Source: Neptunomonas japonica JAMM 1380 (GTDB lineage Bacteria; Pseudomonadota; Gammaproteobacteria; Pseudomonadales; Balneatricaceae). Taken from it: a DNA stretch of 64,000 nucleotides. The translations under genes and the position numbers were made by a program. This document shows, one piece after another, positions 8,127-16,041 of this stretch (the stretch's first letter is position 1; each line of letters begins with the position of its first letter). Where the stretch lies: NCBI RefSeq assembly GCF_016592555.1, contig NZ_AP014546.1, forward strand, positions 248,001-312,000. The letters are read 5' to 3'. Under the pieces are notes generated by a model, which ran no database searches, was not told the DNA's origin, and saw only the letters and a program-made list of their open reading frames with translations.

Positions 8127-10139
8127 ATGAGTAAATTAAACCCTAGGCAAAACGAAGCTGTAAAATTTATCAGTGGTCCTTTGCTTGTTCTTGCTGGTGC
8201 AGGATCAGGAAAAACCAGCGTGATTACACGAAAAATTGCTTATCTTGTAGAGCAGTGTGGCGTTGAATCTAAGCATATTGCTGCGGTAACGTTTACCAAT
8301 AAAGCTTCGCGTGAGATGAAAGAACGGGTAGGGCAGATTCTGCAAGGTAAAGGTAAGGGCCTGACTGTATCTACATTTCATAATTTAGGTATGAATATCA
8401 TTCGTAAAGAGCATAAACGTCTAGGGTTAAAGTCGGGTTTTTCTCTGTTCGATGATCAAGATAGTAAAGCGCTCCTCAAAGATTTGATGCTGCATAATGA
8501 TGAAGATAGCGACCAGGTAGACTTTGTCAGAAATATGATCTCAAACTGGAAGAATGAGATGGTAAGTCCTGAGACAGCAGAAGCTCAAGCGGTCGGGCCA
8601 CAAGAGATTCTGGCAGCGCGTGCTTATGAATCTTATAACAGCTATTTAAGCGCTTACAATGCTGTGGATTTTGATGACCTAATACAAATACCCGTTAAAC
8701 TCTTTGATGAGCACCCTGATGTTCTTGAGCGTTGGCAAAACCGTATCCGTTATTTGTTAGTGGATGAGTATCAGGATACCAACCTCTGCCAGTATCGCAT
8801 GGTGCGCCAGCTAGTTGGGCATCGCGGTGCCTTGACGGTAGTAGGGGATGATGACCAGTCGATCTATGCATGGCGTGGAGCAAGGCCAGAAAACCTTGAG
8901 CAATTACAAGTCGACTTCCCCAGCCTTAAAGTGGTGAAACTTGAGCAAAACTATCGCTCTACCAGCCGTATCCTAAAGGCGGCGAATACGTTAATTGCTA
9001 ATAACCCGCATGTATTTCAAAAAACCTTGTGGAGTGAAATGGGCCCGGGTGATCCTATTCGAGTTATCCACACTCGTAATGAGGATGCTGAATGTGAACG
9101 TATCGCCACTGAGATTCTTGATCAGCATTTGCGTAAACATACACCCTTTAGCGATTTTGCCATCCTCTATCGTGGCAACTACCAAGCGCGTCTATTAGAA
9201 ATAAAGCTTCAAGCTTTTCAGGTTCCCTATAAATTATCGGGTGGTACATCCTTCTTTGCTCGCGCAGAGATCAAGGACTTAATGTGCTACTTGAAGGTGC
9301 TGGTAAATCGAGATAACGACAATGCTTTTCTGCGAATCATTAACCTCCCTCGCCGAGAAATTGGCCCCAGTACACTCAAAAAGCTAGGCGAGTATGCCTC
9401 TGAGCGACAGGTAAGCCTTTTTGATGCGTGTGATGAAATAGGGCTAGAGCAAGTCCTTCCGGCGGCGGCAGTCGAAAAACTAAGGCAGTTTACGCGTTGG
9501 TTGCATGAAAAATATCGTCAATGCTATGAGTCTGATCCTATTCAAGCCATTAAGGACTTAGTTTACGATATTGACTACGAAGGTTGGCTAAGGCAAAACG
9601 CATCCAGTGATAAAGTGGCTGAAACACGCATGCAAAATGTGTTTTTTCTGATCGATTCGTTGAAAAGCACGTTAGAGCGCTTACAAGAAGATGACCCTGA
9701 AGCAGGTATCGAAGAAACGATTGCCCGTATCATCTTGATGGATATGTTAGATCGCCAGGAAGAGGAAGATGACTCCAATAAAGTGCAGTTAATGACATTG
9801 CATGCCTCTAAAGGTTTGGAGTTTCCGCATGTCTTCTTGATGGGAATGGAGGAAGAGTTATTACCTCATCGTAACAGCATAGAAAATGGGGATATTGAAG
9901 AGGAACGACGTTTGGCTTACGTAGGCGTTACGCGAGCAAAACGTACCTTAACCATTACTTTAGCAAGACAACGTAAACAGTTTGGTGAGTTATTAGACTG
10001 TGCACCGAGCCGCTTTTTAGATGAATTGCCGCAAGAAGATTTAGAAATAGAAGGCAACGGCGAGAAAAACCCAGAAGTTAATAAGCAACGAGGGCGCGCT
10101 ACCTTAAACAGCCTACGAAATATGTTTGATGATTTGTAA
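8127..10139 (+). CDS. rep: ATP-dependent DNA helicase Rep (UvrD/Rep family)
   Basis: Rep is a 3'-5' superfamily 1 helicase that helps replication forks move through protein-bound DNA. The 670-residue length is normal for Rep rather than UvrD. Motifs visible are the Q-motif LNPRQNEAV, Walker A GAGSGKTSV (residues about 22-30), TFTNKASREMKERV, Walker B DEYQDTN, GDDDQSIYAWRGA, KLEQNYRS, LMTLHASKGLEFPHVF and EERRLAYVGVTRAK. The start is the only ATG giving the complete N-terminus; the ribosome site is weak. It is followed by a strong bidirectional terminator shared with the convergent cytochrome gene. Confidence 0.96.
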   Translation: MSKLNPRQNEAVKFISGPLLVLAGAGSGKTSVITRKIAYLVEQCGVESKHIAAVTFTNKASREMKERVGQILQGKGKGLTVSTFHNLGMNIIRKEHKRLGLKSGFSLFDDQDSKALLKDLMLHNDEDSDQVDFVRNMISNWKNEMVSPETAEAQAVGPQEILAARAYESYNSYLSAYNAVDFDDLIQIPVKLFDEHPDVLERWQNRIRYLLVDEYQDTNLCQYRMVRQLVGHRGALTVVGDDDQSIYAWRGARPENLEQLQVDFPSLKVVKLEQNYRSTSRILKAANTLIANNPHVFQKTLWSEMGPGDPIRVIHTRNEDAECERIATEILDQHLRKHTPFSDFAILYRGNYQARLLEIKLQAFQVPYKLSGGTSFFARAEIKDLMCYLKVLVNRDNDNAFLRIINLPRREIGPSTLKKLGEYASERQVSLFDACDEIGLEQVLPAAAVEKLRQFTRWLHEKYRQCYESDPIQAIKDLVYDIDYEGWLRQNASSDKVAETRMQNVFFLIDSLKSTLERLQEDDPEAGIEETIARIILMDMLDRQEEEDDSNKVQLMTLHASKGLEFPHVFLMGMEEELLPHRNSIENGDIEEERRLAYVGVTRAKRTLTITLARQRKQFGELLDCAPSRFLDELPQEDLEIEGNGEKNPEVNKQRGRATLNSLRNMFDDL

Positions 10140-10170
10140 GTGTGCTTCTGACTGTAAATAACAGAAATAA

Positions 10171-10196
10171 AAAAGGCTGCAAAAGCAGCCTTTTTT
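10171..10196. terminator. bidirectional terminator between rep and cytochrome c5
   Basis: AAAAGGCTGC and GCAGCCTTTT pair in a ten-base stem around AAAA, with T-rich tails on both strands. It serves the convergent rep and cytochrome genes. Confidence 0.88.
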
Positions 10197-10211
10197 ATTT
10201 ACAGGGAATAC

Positions 10212-10637
10212 TTATTGAGCGCTGTCCATCATATGCTGAACAGCTGCCTGTAGCTCATCATCAGAGCATGCTGCACACGTGCCACGTGGAGGCATTGCAT
10301 TGATACCGCTAATAGCCGTTTTCAATAGAGCATCGATACCTTTCGCGCCGCGGTCAGTCCAGTCGCTAGTGCCGTATTTAGGAGCACCAGCAACACCAAT
10401 TGCATGACACGCTGCACAGCTCGCCTTATAAACGTCTTCGCCAGAACGTGCGCCACCTGCTGCTGCCGCAACTACTGCGCCACCACAAGAATCATCACCT
10501 TCTACACATACATTACCAAGAGGCTTGATACGTTCAGCAATTTTTTCATCAGAAGTATTAGCACCAACCGAAGTTGATAGCGCAACGCTTAAACCCAGAA
10601 TACTTAGAACAGAAGCAATTTTAGCAGTCAATTTCAC
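10212..10637 (-). CDS. cytochrome c5-type periplasmic c-type cytochrome
   Basis: This 141-residue secreted monoheme cytochrome has a Sec signal peptide (about 1-26, ending SVGANT), an acidic linker with two cysteines (VCVEGDDSCGG), a heme site CAACH near residue 80, and a C-terminal NAMPPRGTCAACSDDEL that holds the axial Met and a Cys pair typical of cytochrome c5. It is likely an electron shuttle in the periplasm. The start codon is GTG, with GAGG eight bases upstream. It stands alone. Its closeness to the nos operon 5 kb away does not by itself link it to N2O respiration. Confidence 0.9.
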   Translation of the reverse strand: MKLTAKIASVLSILGLSVALSTSVGANTSDEKIAERIKPLGNVCVEGDDSCGGAVVAAAAGGARSGEDVYKASCAACHAIGVAGAPKYGTSDWTDRGAKGIDALLKTAISGINAMPPRGTCAACSDDELQAAVQHMMDSAQ

Positions 10638-10971
10638 AGTGGTGACCTCATTACAGTTACGGTAGATGCAATAGCTAAAGCATCAAGATAATTAATTTGG
10701 TCAGAATTATACCGGCAAAAGGTCTTCACGAAAATGGGGTTTCTCTGCACCTTATGGCTTATATCAAGCTTTAATCGACTTTAATTTGTGGTTTTATATG
10801 GTTTTAGCCGATATAGAGAGGTGCATAACGTTATCTGTTGGTGTGTACGGGGGAAGATTTAGGCTTGGTGGGTTTAATGAAGAAATAGTAAATATATAAA
10901 AATGAAGGTGCTAGAAGGTGCTAATAAGTCCTAAATGGTTGATATAAAAAGCCACGAATCGATCTAAGTTC
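10638..10971. other. gene-free interval upstream of the tRNA pair, with a 10-base tandem repeat
   Basis: No reading frame of credible length or with a ribosome site occurs here on either strand. The left part should hold the cytochrome c5 promoter, although no clear boxes were recognised. A perfect tandem direct repeat of GAAGGTGCTA occupies 10904-10923. The right edge runs into the tRNA promoter. Confidence 0.5.
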
Positions 10972-11000
10972 TTGGCAAAAGGCTAATACCCCCGTATTAT
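10972..11000 (+). promoter_or_regulatory. sigma-70 promoter for the tRNA-Arg/tRNA-Thr unit
   Basis: A -35 box TTGGCA and a -10 box TATTAT are separated by exactly 17 bases. The -10 box ends 28 bases before the first tRNA base, giving a short 5' leader. Box quality and spacing are close to consensus. Confidence 0.75.
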
Positions 11001-11028
11001 TATCGCCTTGAAATCTTCATGGTTTCTT

Positions 11029-11105
11029 GCGCCAGTAGCTCAGTTGGATAGAGTAGTAGGTTCCGATCCTATTGGTCGGGGGTTCGACTCCCTCCTGGCG
11101 CACCA
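11029..11105 (+). tRNA. tRNA-Arg (anticodon CCG)
   Basis: The 77-base cloverleaf has acceptor GCGCCAG pairing with CTGGCGC, D arm GCTC/GAGT, anticodon arm GTAGG-TTCCGAT-CCTAT and T arm with TTCGACT. The loop places CCG at positions 34-36, reading the Arg codon CGG. The CCA end is encoded. The anticodon stem and T stem each contain one G-T pair. It is read from the promoter just upstream together with the tRNA-Thr. Confidence 0.95.
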
Positions 11106-11144
11106 CTTTTATATTGTGGCTAATGCTCACAATATGGTCACAGT

Positions 11145-11220
<76 letters not shown>

Positions 11221-11304
11221 CTTCTTTTTATATCTTCTTCGTTAACATGTCAGTGATAGTTTTATATTGTAGCCGGAGCATCTGAAAATCTCTTTCTTGA
11301 TTAT

Positions 11305-12599
11305 TTAGTTGAGGCTCAGGCACAATTTTTCAAAGGCTTCCCTGTTTAATTCTTCTCGGAAGTCGGGGTGTGCAATCTCGATTAAGTCTCGTGTGCGTTC
11401 ACGCAAGCTGCGGCCCCGTAAGCTGACGACTCCGTACTCAGTAGCAATGTAGTGCACATGAGCACGAGTTGTTACCACCCCAGCACCATCACTAAGGGTA
11501 GTAGTGATACGCGAGATGCTTCCGCCAGCAGCGGTTGAAGGTAAGGCAATTACGCCACGTCCATCTTTAGACAGCGATGCACCACGGACAAAGTCAATCT
11601 GTCCGCCGAATCCAGAGAAAATTTTGCTCCCCATTGAATCTGCACAAACCTGGCCGGTTAAATCGACCTGAATTGCGCTATTGATCGACATCGCTTGAGG
11701 GTTGCGCTGAATGCTTCGCATGTCGTTCACATATTCGGTATCTAAGAATTGCACACTAGGATTATCGTCTACAAAGTCATAAAGCTTCTGGCTTCCTATG
11801 ACAAAACTAGTAACAATTTTTCCTGGATGATTTTTTTATAAGCGCCGGTGATCACTCCTTTTTCAACGAGTGGAAGAATACCGTCTGAAAACATCTCGGT
11901 ATGAACGCCCAAGTCTTGTCTGTCACCTAAGCAGGCAAGTACGGCGTCAGGAATGGCTCCGATACCTGTTTGAATACAGTCACGGTCTTGTACAAGCGCC
12001 GCTACATTTTGGCCGATTGCGTTATAAACGTCGTTTTGCGTGGCGGGTGCGTGACAGCTTATCGGTGCTGACTCTTCGTACACAGTGTGGAAGTTCTTGT
12101 AAGGGATGAGGCCATCCCCGTGTGTGCGTGGCATTTTAGGGTTTATATGAGCAATGATTTTACCGGCTTTCTCTAATGCAGCATGAGTAGCCTCAACTGA
12201 GACGCCCAGTGAGCAGTTACCATGCTGATCGGGTGGGCTAACCTGAATAATTGCCGTGTCTATCCGTTGTTCTCCACTACGAATCAGTTTTGGCACTTCT
12301 GCTAACAAGATAGGGACATAATCTGCATCACCGTTTTGAACAGCCTTGCGTGTGACTGTACTGACAAAATAACAACGACAGCGAAGGTGGCCGCGTAGTT
12401 GCGGAGCTACCATTAATGCTGCGCCATCACCCTCTGTATGCAGCTGTAATAATGTTAAATTACGGCACGACAAAGCATGTTGAGCTAAACCTTTAAGCAA
12501 AACAGTGGGCGTTGCTGCCATGTTATGCGTCCAGATAGCTTCATTATCCTTAATTGATGAAACCGCATCTTTAGAGTTATAGGCAATTCTAGGGGGCAT
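11305..12599 (-). pseudogene. acetyl-CoA hydrolase/transferase family protein, interrupted by a frameshift in an A7 run
   Basis: Two adjacent minus-strand frames encode the two halves of one CoA-transferase/hydrolase (family of acetyl-CoA hydrolase and 4-hydroxybutyrate CoA-transferase). The N-terminal half reaches VEKGVITGAYKK and includes the catalytic-glutamate segment HTEMFSDG. The C-terminal half runs from HPGKIVTSFVIGSQKLYDF through FSGFGGQIDFVRGA to REAFEKLCLSLN. The break lies in a run of seven T on the plus strand (11831-11837). One more base would restore a single frame of about 430 residues, the normal family size. The start at 12599 is preferred because GGAG precedes it; an ATG at 12611 has no ribosome site. 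Real mutation, slippage-dependent expression and a sequencing under-call are all possible. Confidence 0.85.
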
Positions 12600-13209
12600 T
12601 TTCGACTCCATTAAGGGGATATACGTATTATAGTGGGCTTTAATCGTTTTGCTGCAGTCAATTCATTTGAGTTACGGTACAGACTCAATAGTTCTTAGAG
12701 GTGTCACGCTCGACTTTCGGTACTATTTCTTCTTATGTCTTTAAAATTAGATAGTTAGTGCTTGATATGTATCTTGCGGGTTTTTGCGTAAAGCAAAACC
12801 AAAGGAGAGCATCTAGTGAAAACTGTCAGACCTGCCACTTGTCCTAGGTGACTATAAAGCTACGTACTGAAGGGAAATAGGGGGCTACTCCGCGTGCTGA
12901 TTCAAAGTACCTTATGGACATTATCTGCCCAATGTTTACGTTAATGTTACACATTGCAAGGCGAGTTTCCCCTGTTCAGCCAGTGGTTCAGCTAATCTGC
13001 CTAATCCTTCTAATATTGGTTGTGGAGATATTAAGATTGAAGTTAAAGTCCATGCTAAGTTGAATGCAGGTTGGTTTGCGTACATTTTGGAATTACGGTG
13101 GGTTTAGGCTGCTGGGTAAAGAGTAAATACAGCTGAATAAACATAGGGTATGCTCTTAAGCAGATGGAGCAACAAGCGCTCTATTAGTTGATGAATAGGA
13201 GCTTTGCTT
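12600..13209. other. 600-base interval without a convincing gene, possibly decayed sequence
   Basis: No reading frame here has both a start and good support. Two pieces are worth recording. A GTG at 12815 with AAAGGAGAG nine bases upstream opens an 11-codon frame, MKTVRPATCPR, which follows a small TTTTGC/GCAAAA hairpin. A frame without a start codon is open from 12901 to 13107 (68 residues, including SNIGCGDIKIEVKVHAKLNA and then GWFAYILELRWV), with alternating polar and nonpolar residues. They may be fragments of a lost gene, but I recognise no family. Confidence 0.35.
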
Positions 13210-13587
13210 ATGAGTACTTCAGAAGGTATGCCGTTGAATCCACTTGATGCAGAAGAGCAGCGGGTGATCTTACACAAAGGAACCGAAAGGCCTTTTACAG
13301 GAGAGTATAATGACTTTTCTGAAATCGGTAAGTTTGTATGCAAGCAGTGTAATGCAGCGCTCTATCGTTCGGCTGATAAGTTTTCTTCTGGATGTGGCTG
13401 GCCTAGTTTTGATGATGAAATTAAAGGGGCTGTGAAGCGAGTTTCTGATGCAGATGGTCGCCGTACAGAGATCGTGTGTGCTAATTGTGATGGGCATTTA
13501 GGACATGTTTTTGAAGGCGAGCAGATGACAGATAAAAATACTCGTCATTGTGTGAATTCTATCTCTATCAAATTTGTTAAAGCGTAA
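13210..13587 (+). CDS. msrB: peptide-methionine (R)-S-oxide reductase MsrB
   Basis: MsrB reduces the R epimer of oxidised methionine in proteins using thioredoxin. The sequence has the two zinc-binding CxxC pairs (CKQC and CANC), the [12 protein letters not shown] and [10 protein letters not shown] segments, and the catalytic Cys in RHCVNS near the C-terminus. At 125 residues it is a standard stand-alone MsrB. The ATG at 13210 is chosen because AGGAG lies about nine bases upstream; an in-frame TTG at 13204 is too close to that site. A MOSC-domain gene starts four bases after its stop, so the two are probably co-transcribed. Confidence 0.95.
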   Translation: MSTSEGMPLNPLDAEEQRVILHKGTERPFTGEYNDFSEIGKFVCKQCNAALYRSADKFSSGCGWPSFDDEIKGAVKRVSDADGRRTEIVCANCDGHLGHVFEGEQMTDKNTRHCVNSISIKFVKA

Positions 13588-13591
13588 CCTT

Positions 13592-14089
13592 GTGAGTGTC
13601 AATACAGTTGGTCGTTTATTAAGTCGCCACCTCCAGAATATTAAGCCGGGGCGTTTGGGCTGGATTGGCCTGCGCCCTGAGCGAAAGATGGATATGCAAG
13701 AGGTATCGCAAGTTGAGGCTATTGCTGAAATGGGTCTTGCTGGAGACCGAAGGTGCAATGGGGCTCCGGGTTCAGCGCGACAGGTTACCTTGATCAACCG
13801 TGAACACATTGAAGTAGTGGCCAAGTTGCTGGGGCTTAAGTTTATTGATCCCCGTTTATTGCGCCGTAATTTGGTGGTGTCCGGTATTAACCTAACAGCG
13901 CTTCGCCATCAGCGGTTTCGTATTGGCGAAGTAGAGTTTGAAGCAACAGCTCAATGCCACCCGTGTTTACGTATGGAGCAAGCACTGGGTCAAGGTGGCG
14001 TAGCGGCGATGCTTGGTCACGGTGGTATTTGTGCCAAGATTACTCAAGGAGGAGTTGTTACAGTGGGTGATGAAGTGGTCAAGCTATAG
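13592..14089 (+). CDS. MOSC domain-containing protein
   Basis: This protein of about 165 residues matches the MOSC (molybdenum cofactor sulfurase C-terminal) fold: an N-terminal strand region with GRLGWIGLRPERK, a central LAGDRRCNGAPGSARQVTLI, and the C-terminal conserved-cysteine segment ATAQCHPCLRMEQAL followed by GHGGICAKITQGG. Family members bind or transfer molybdenum-cofactor-related sulfur or handle N-hydroxylated substrates; the precise reaction here is unknown. The likely start is GTG at 13592, four bases after msrB; a TTG at 13574 inside msrB is the alternative. The close spacing suggests translational coupling with msrB. Confidence 0.82.
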   Translation: MSVNTVGRLLSRHLQNIKPGRLGWIGLRPERKMDMQEVSQVEAIAEMGLAGDRRCNGAPGSARQVTLINREHIEVVAKLLGLKFIDPRLLRRNLVVSGINLTALRHQRFRIGEVEFEATAQCHPCLRMEQALGQGGVAAMLGHGGICAKITQGGVVTVGDEVVKL

Positions 14090-14185
14090 GGTTGGCCTAA
14101 GTATGTTCTTGCTCTTTATCAAGGTGCAGAATATTTTACCCGTTCGTTTGCTCGTTATTTGTCTAAATACTAGCGTCTTCTGAAA

Positions 14186-15874
14186 TTATTCGAGTTTAGG
14201 GATATCCGCGAAAAAACTGAAAGAGCGTAAAGGGGTGTTTTTGGCGTGATACATCGCCTCATCAGCATTTTGTAATAGCTGCTCGGCTATTCTCGAGTCT
14301 GAGGGAAAAATGCTAATGCCAATGCTAGCTGAAAGGTTTATGTCCATATCTTTAAGAACGAAAGGCTGCTCTATGCAGCGCATTAGTTTCTCTGCCACAA
14401 CCTGAGCTTGGCTGTTATCTGCAATATCTATTAACGCTATAAATTCATCCCCTCCCATTCTTGATAAGGTATCAACTTTACGCATGCTACCTTGCAGTCT
14501 TTTTGCGACGGCGATCAGTATATTGTCGCCTTCAAAGTGACCATGTAGATCGTTTACTGGTTTGAAATTGTCTAGATCAATAAAAAGTACCGCTATTTGC
14601 CGGCGTTGTCTTTCTGCGCGAATAATGGCGCTTTCCAGTTTGGTTTTTAAGAGAAGGCGGTTAGGCAGCCCTGTAAGGTGGTCGTGATAGGCTTGAGTTA
14701 GTAGTTCTCTTTCGCGTGCTTTATGTAAGCGATTGTCTCTTAGAATGATAACGAATTTTTCGACTTGTTGATCATTATCCAAAACAGCATTTAAGGTTGC
14801 CAGAAATGGTGCTTGGTCTTGCGAGGTGATTTCGCCATGCCAGCTTAATTCTGAACGGATAATTTTTTCTAGTGTGGGTGGAACATTAGAGCAGTAAAAA
14901 AGTTCGGTAATTAATAAGCGCTTGCCATTGGTCACTTTAGGGAAACGCTCTTTTGCGGCGAGGTTTGCTGACAATATTTCACCTTCATTCGATAAAATAA
15001 AACAGCAATCTGATGTGGTTTCAAAAACAAGAGCGGCTAGCTGTAACTTGTGTTCGATCTCTCGTTCTCGCGTGACATCATGTCCGATACCCATAATGCC
15101 TTCTACATCACCGGTATCATTGAGTAGTGGGAGCTTTAACATATCGACTAAGCGTCGTTGCCCATCATTATAAGTAACGGGTTCATCACACCTGAGTTCT
15201 TGGCCGCTGCTTTTTACTTCTGTATCTCTTGCCTTTACGTATGCTGCGGAGGGCTCGGACATCAGGTCGTTGTCAGTTTTCCCAATGATCTTATCTGACG
15301 GTGTATCAAGTAAAGCCTCAAAGCTTTTGTTACAGCGTTGATAAACGCCTAGCTTATCTTTGACGAAGATGAAATCAGGAATCGCGTCAATGATGGTACT
15401 TAATAAGTATTTTTCTTTTTCCAGCGCCGCTTGGGTCTGTTTTAGAACGGTGATGTCCCTGGCGACCACTGCTATGCCCTTACCCGAGACTAGTTTTCCC
15501 GTATAAAGTGTATGGCGGCTATCAATAAATCGTAGCTCTCCGCATTGGTTATGCCTCCAAAATTGGAGGTTCACTTCTTCCCCTGCTAGCGCCAAATCAA
15601 GGTTGGGTTTTAGAATTTTTCTAAATATTTCTTGTCCGTGAAGTTCCGCAGCACTCTTGCCAATAATATCTTTGGCCTGCATTCCAAAAAACAAGGAATA
15701 TCCATAACTTACAGCAACATAGCGGTAGTTGTGATCAACGATTGATATGAGGTCTTCCAACGCTTCTAAAACAGAATTCATTTCAGAAGCGGTATTGAGT
15801 TCGTCCAAATCATTTGTTGGATGTATGCCATTACCGACACTATCTTTGTTTTTCATACCAGCAGTGTAGCCCAT
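14186..15874 (-). CDS. PAS-domain diguanylate cyclase
   Basis: The 562-residue cytoplasmic protein has two clear PAS domains (about 35-150 and 155-270), a third weaker PAS-like region (about 275-390) and a C-terminal GGDEF domain (about 400-560). The active site is intact (RMGGDEF), and an RxxD inhibitory site (RKVD) lies five residues upstream of it, so this should be a feedback-inhibited c-di-GMP synthase. DHLTGLPNR and FIDLDNFKPVND are also present. No membrane segment is seen, so the PAS domains probably sense an internal signal. It is divergent from nosR, and the FNR-type box lies in their shared intergenic region. The start could be residue 7 instead of residue 1. Confidence 0.9.
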   Translation of the reverse strand: MGYTAGMKNKDSVGNGIHPTNDLDELNTASEMNSVLEALEDLISIVDHNYRYVAVSYGYSLFFGMQAKDIIGKSAAELHGQEIFRKILKPNLDLALAGEEVNLQFWRHNQCGELRFIDSRHTLYTGKLVSGKGIAVVARDITVLKQTQAALEKEKYLLSTIIDAIPDFIFVKDKLGVYQRCNKSFEALLDTPSDKIIGKTDNDLMSEPSAAYVKARDTEVKSSGQELRCDEPVTYNDGQRRLVDMLKLPLLNDTGDVEGIMGIGHDVTREREIEHKLQLAALVFETTSDCCFILSNEGEILSANLAAKERFPKVTNGKRLLITELFYCSNVPPTLEKIIRSELSWHGEITSQDQAPFLATLNAVLDNDQQVEKFVIILRDNRLHKARERELLTQAYHDHLTGLPNRLLLKTKLESAIIRAERQRRQIAVLFIDLDNFKPVNDLHGHFEGDNILIAVAKRLQGSMRKVDTLSRMGGDEFIALIDIADNSQAQVVAEKLMRCIEQPFVLKDMDINLSASIGISIFPSDSRIAEQLLQNADEAMYHAKNTPLRSFSFFADIPKLE

Positions 15875-15948
15875 TGGAGTTAAAAAAATAGCATTCTTTA
15901 AAACGTGACTCTTTGCATTAAATTAGGATTTTCTTATGTATTTAGGTC

Positions 15949-15962
15949 TTGATTTACGTCAA
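15949..15962 (+). promoter_or_regulatory. FNR/DNR-type operator upstream of nosR
   Basis: TTGAT-TTAC-GTCAA matches the FNR/ANR/DNR consensus TTGAT-N4-ATCAA at nine of ten defined positions. It is centred about 40 bases before the start predicted from the -10 box at 15983, the classic class II activator position. This fits low-oxygen or nitric-oxide-dependent activation of nos. The binding protein cannot be named from the sequence. Confidence 0.8.
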
Positions 15963-15982
15963 GTCCCTTTGTGCGGCGCTTC

Positions 15983-15988
15983 TATAAC
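15983..15988 (+). promoter_or_regulatory. -10 box of the nosR promoter
   Basis: TATAAC lies 20 bases downstream of the FNR-type box, with a predicted start near 15995 and a leader of about 45 bases to the nosR ATG. No good -35 box is present, as expected when an FNR-type activator replaces it. Confidence 0.6.
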
Positions 15989-16041
15989 CTGCGTCATTAT
16001 GTCGCACTACTTGTGTGCAGATTAACGGGTTAGGACGTTCG

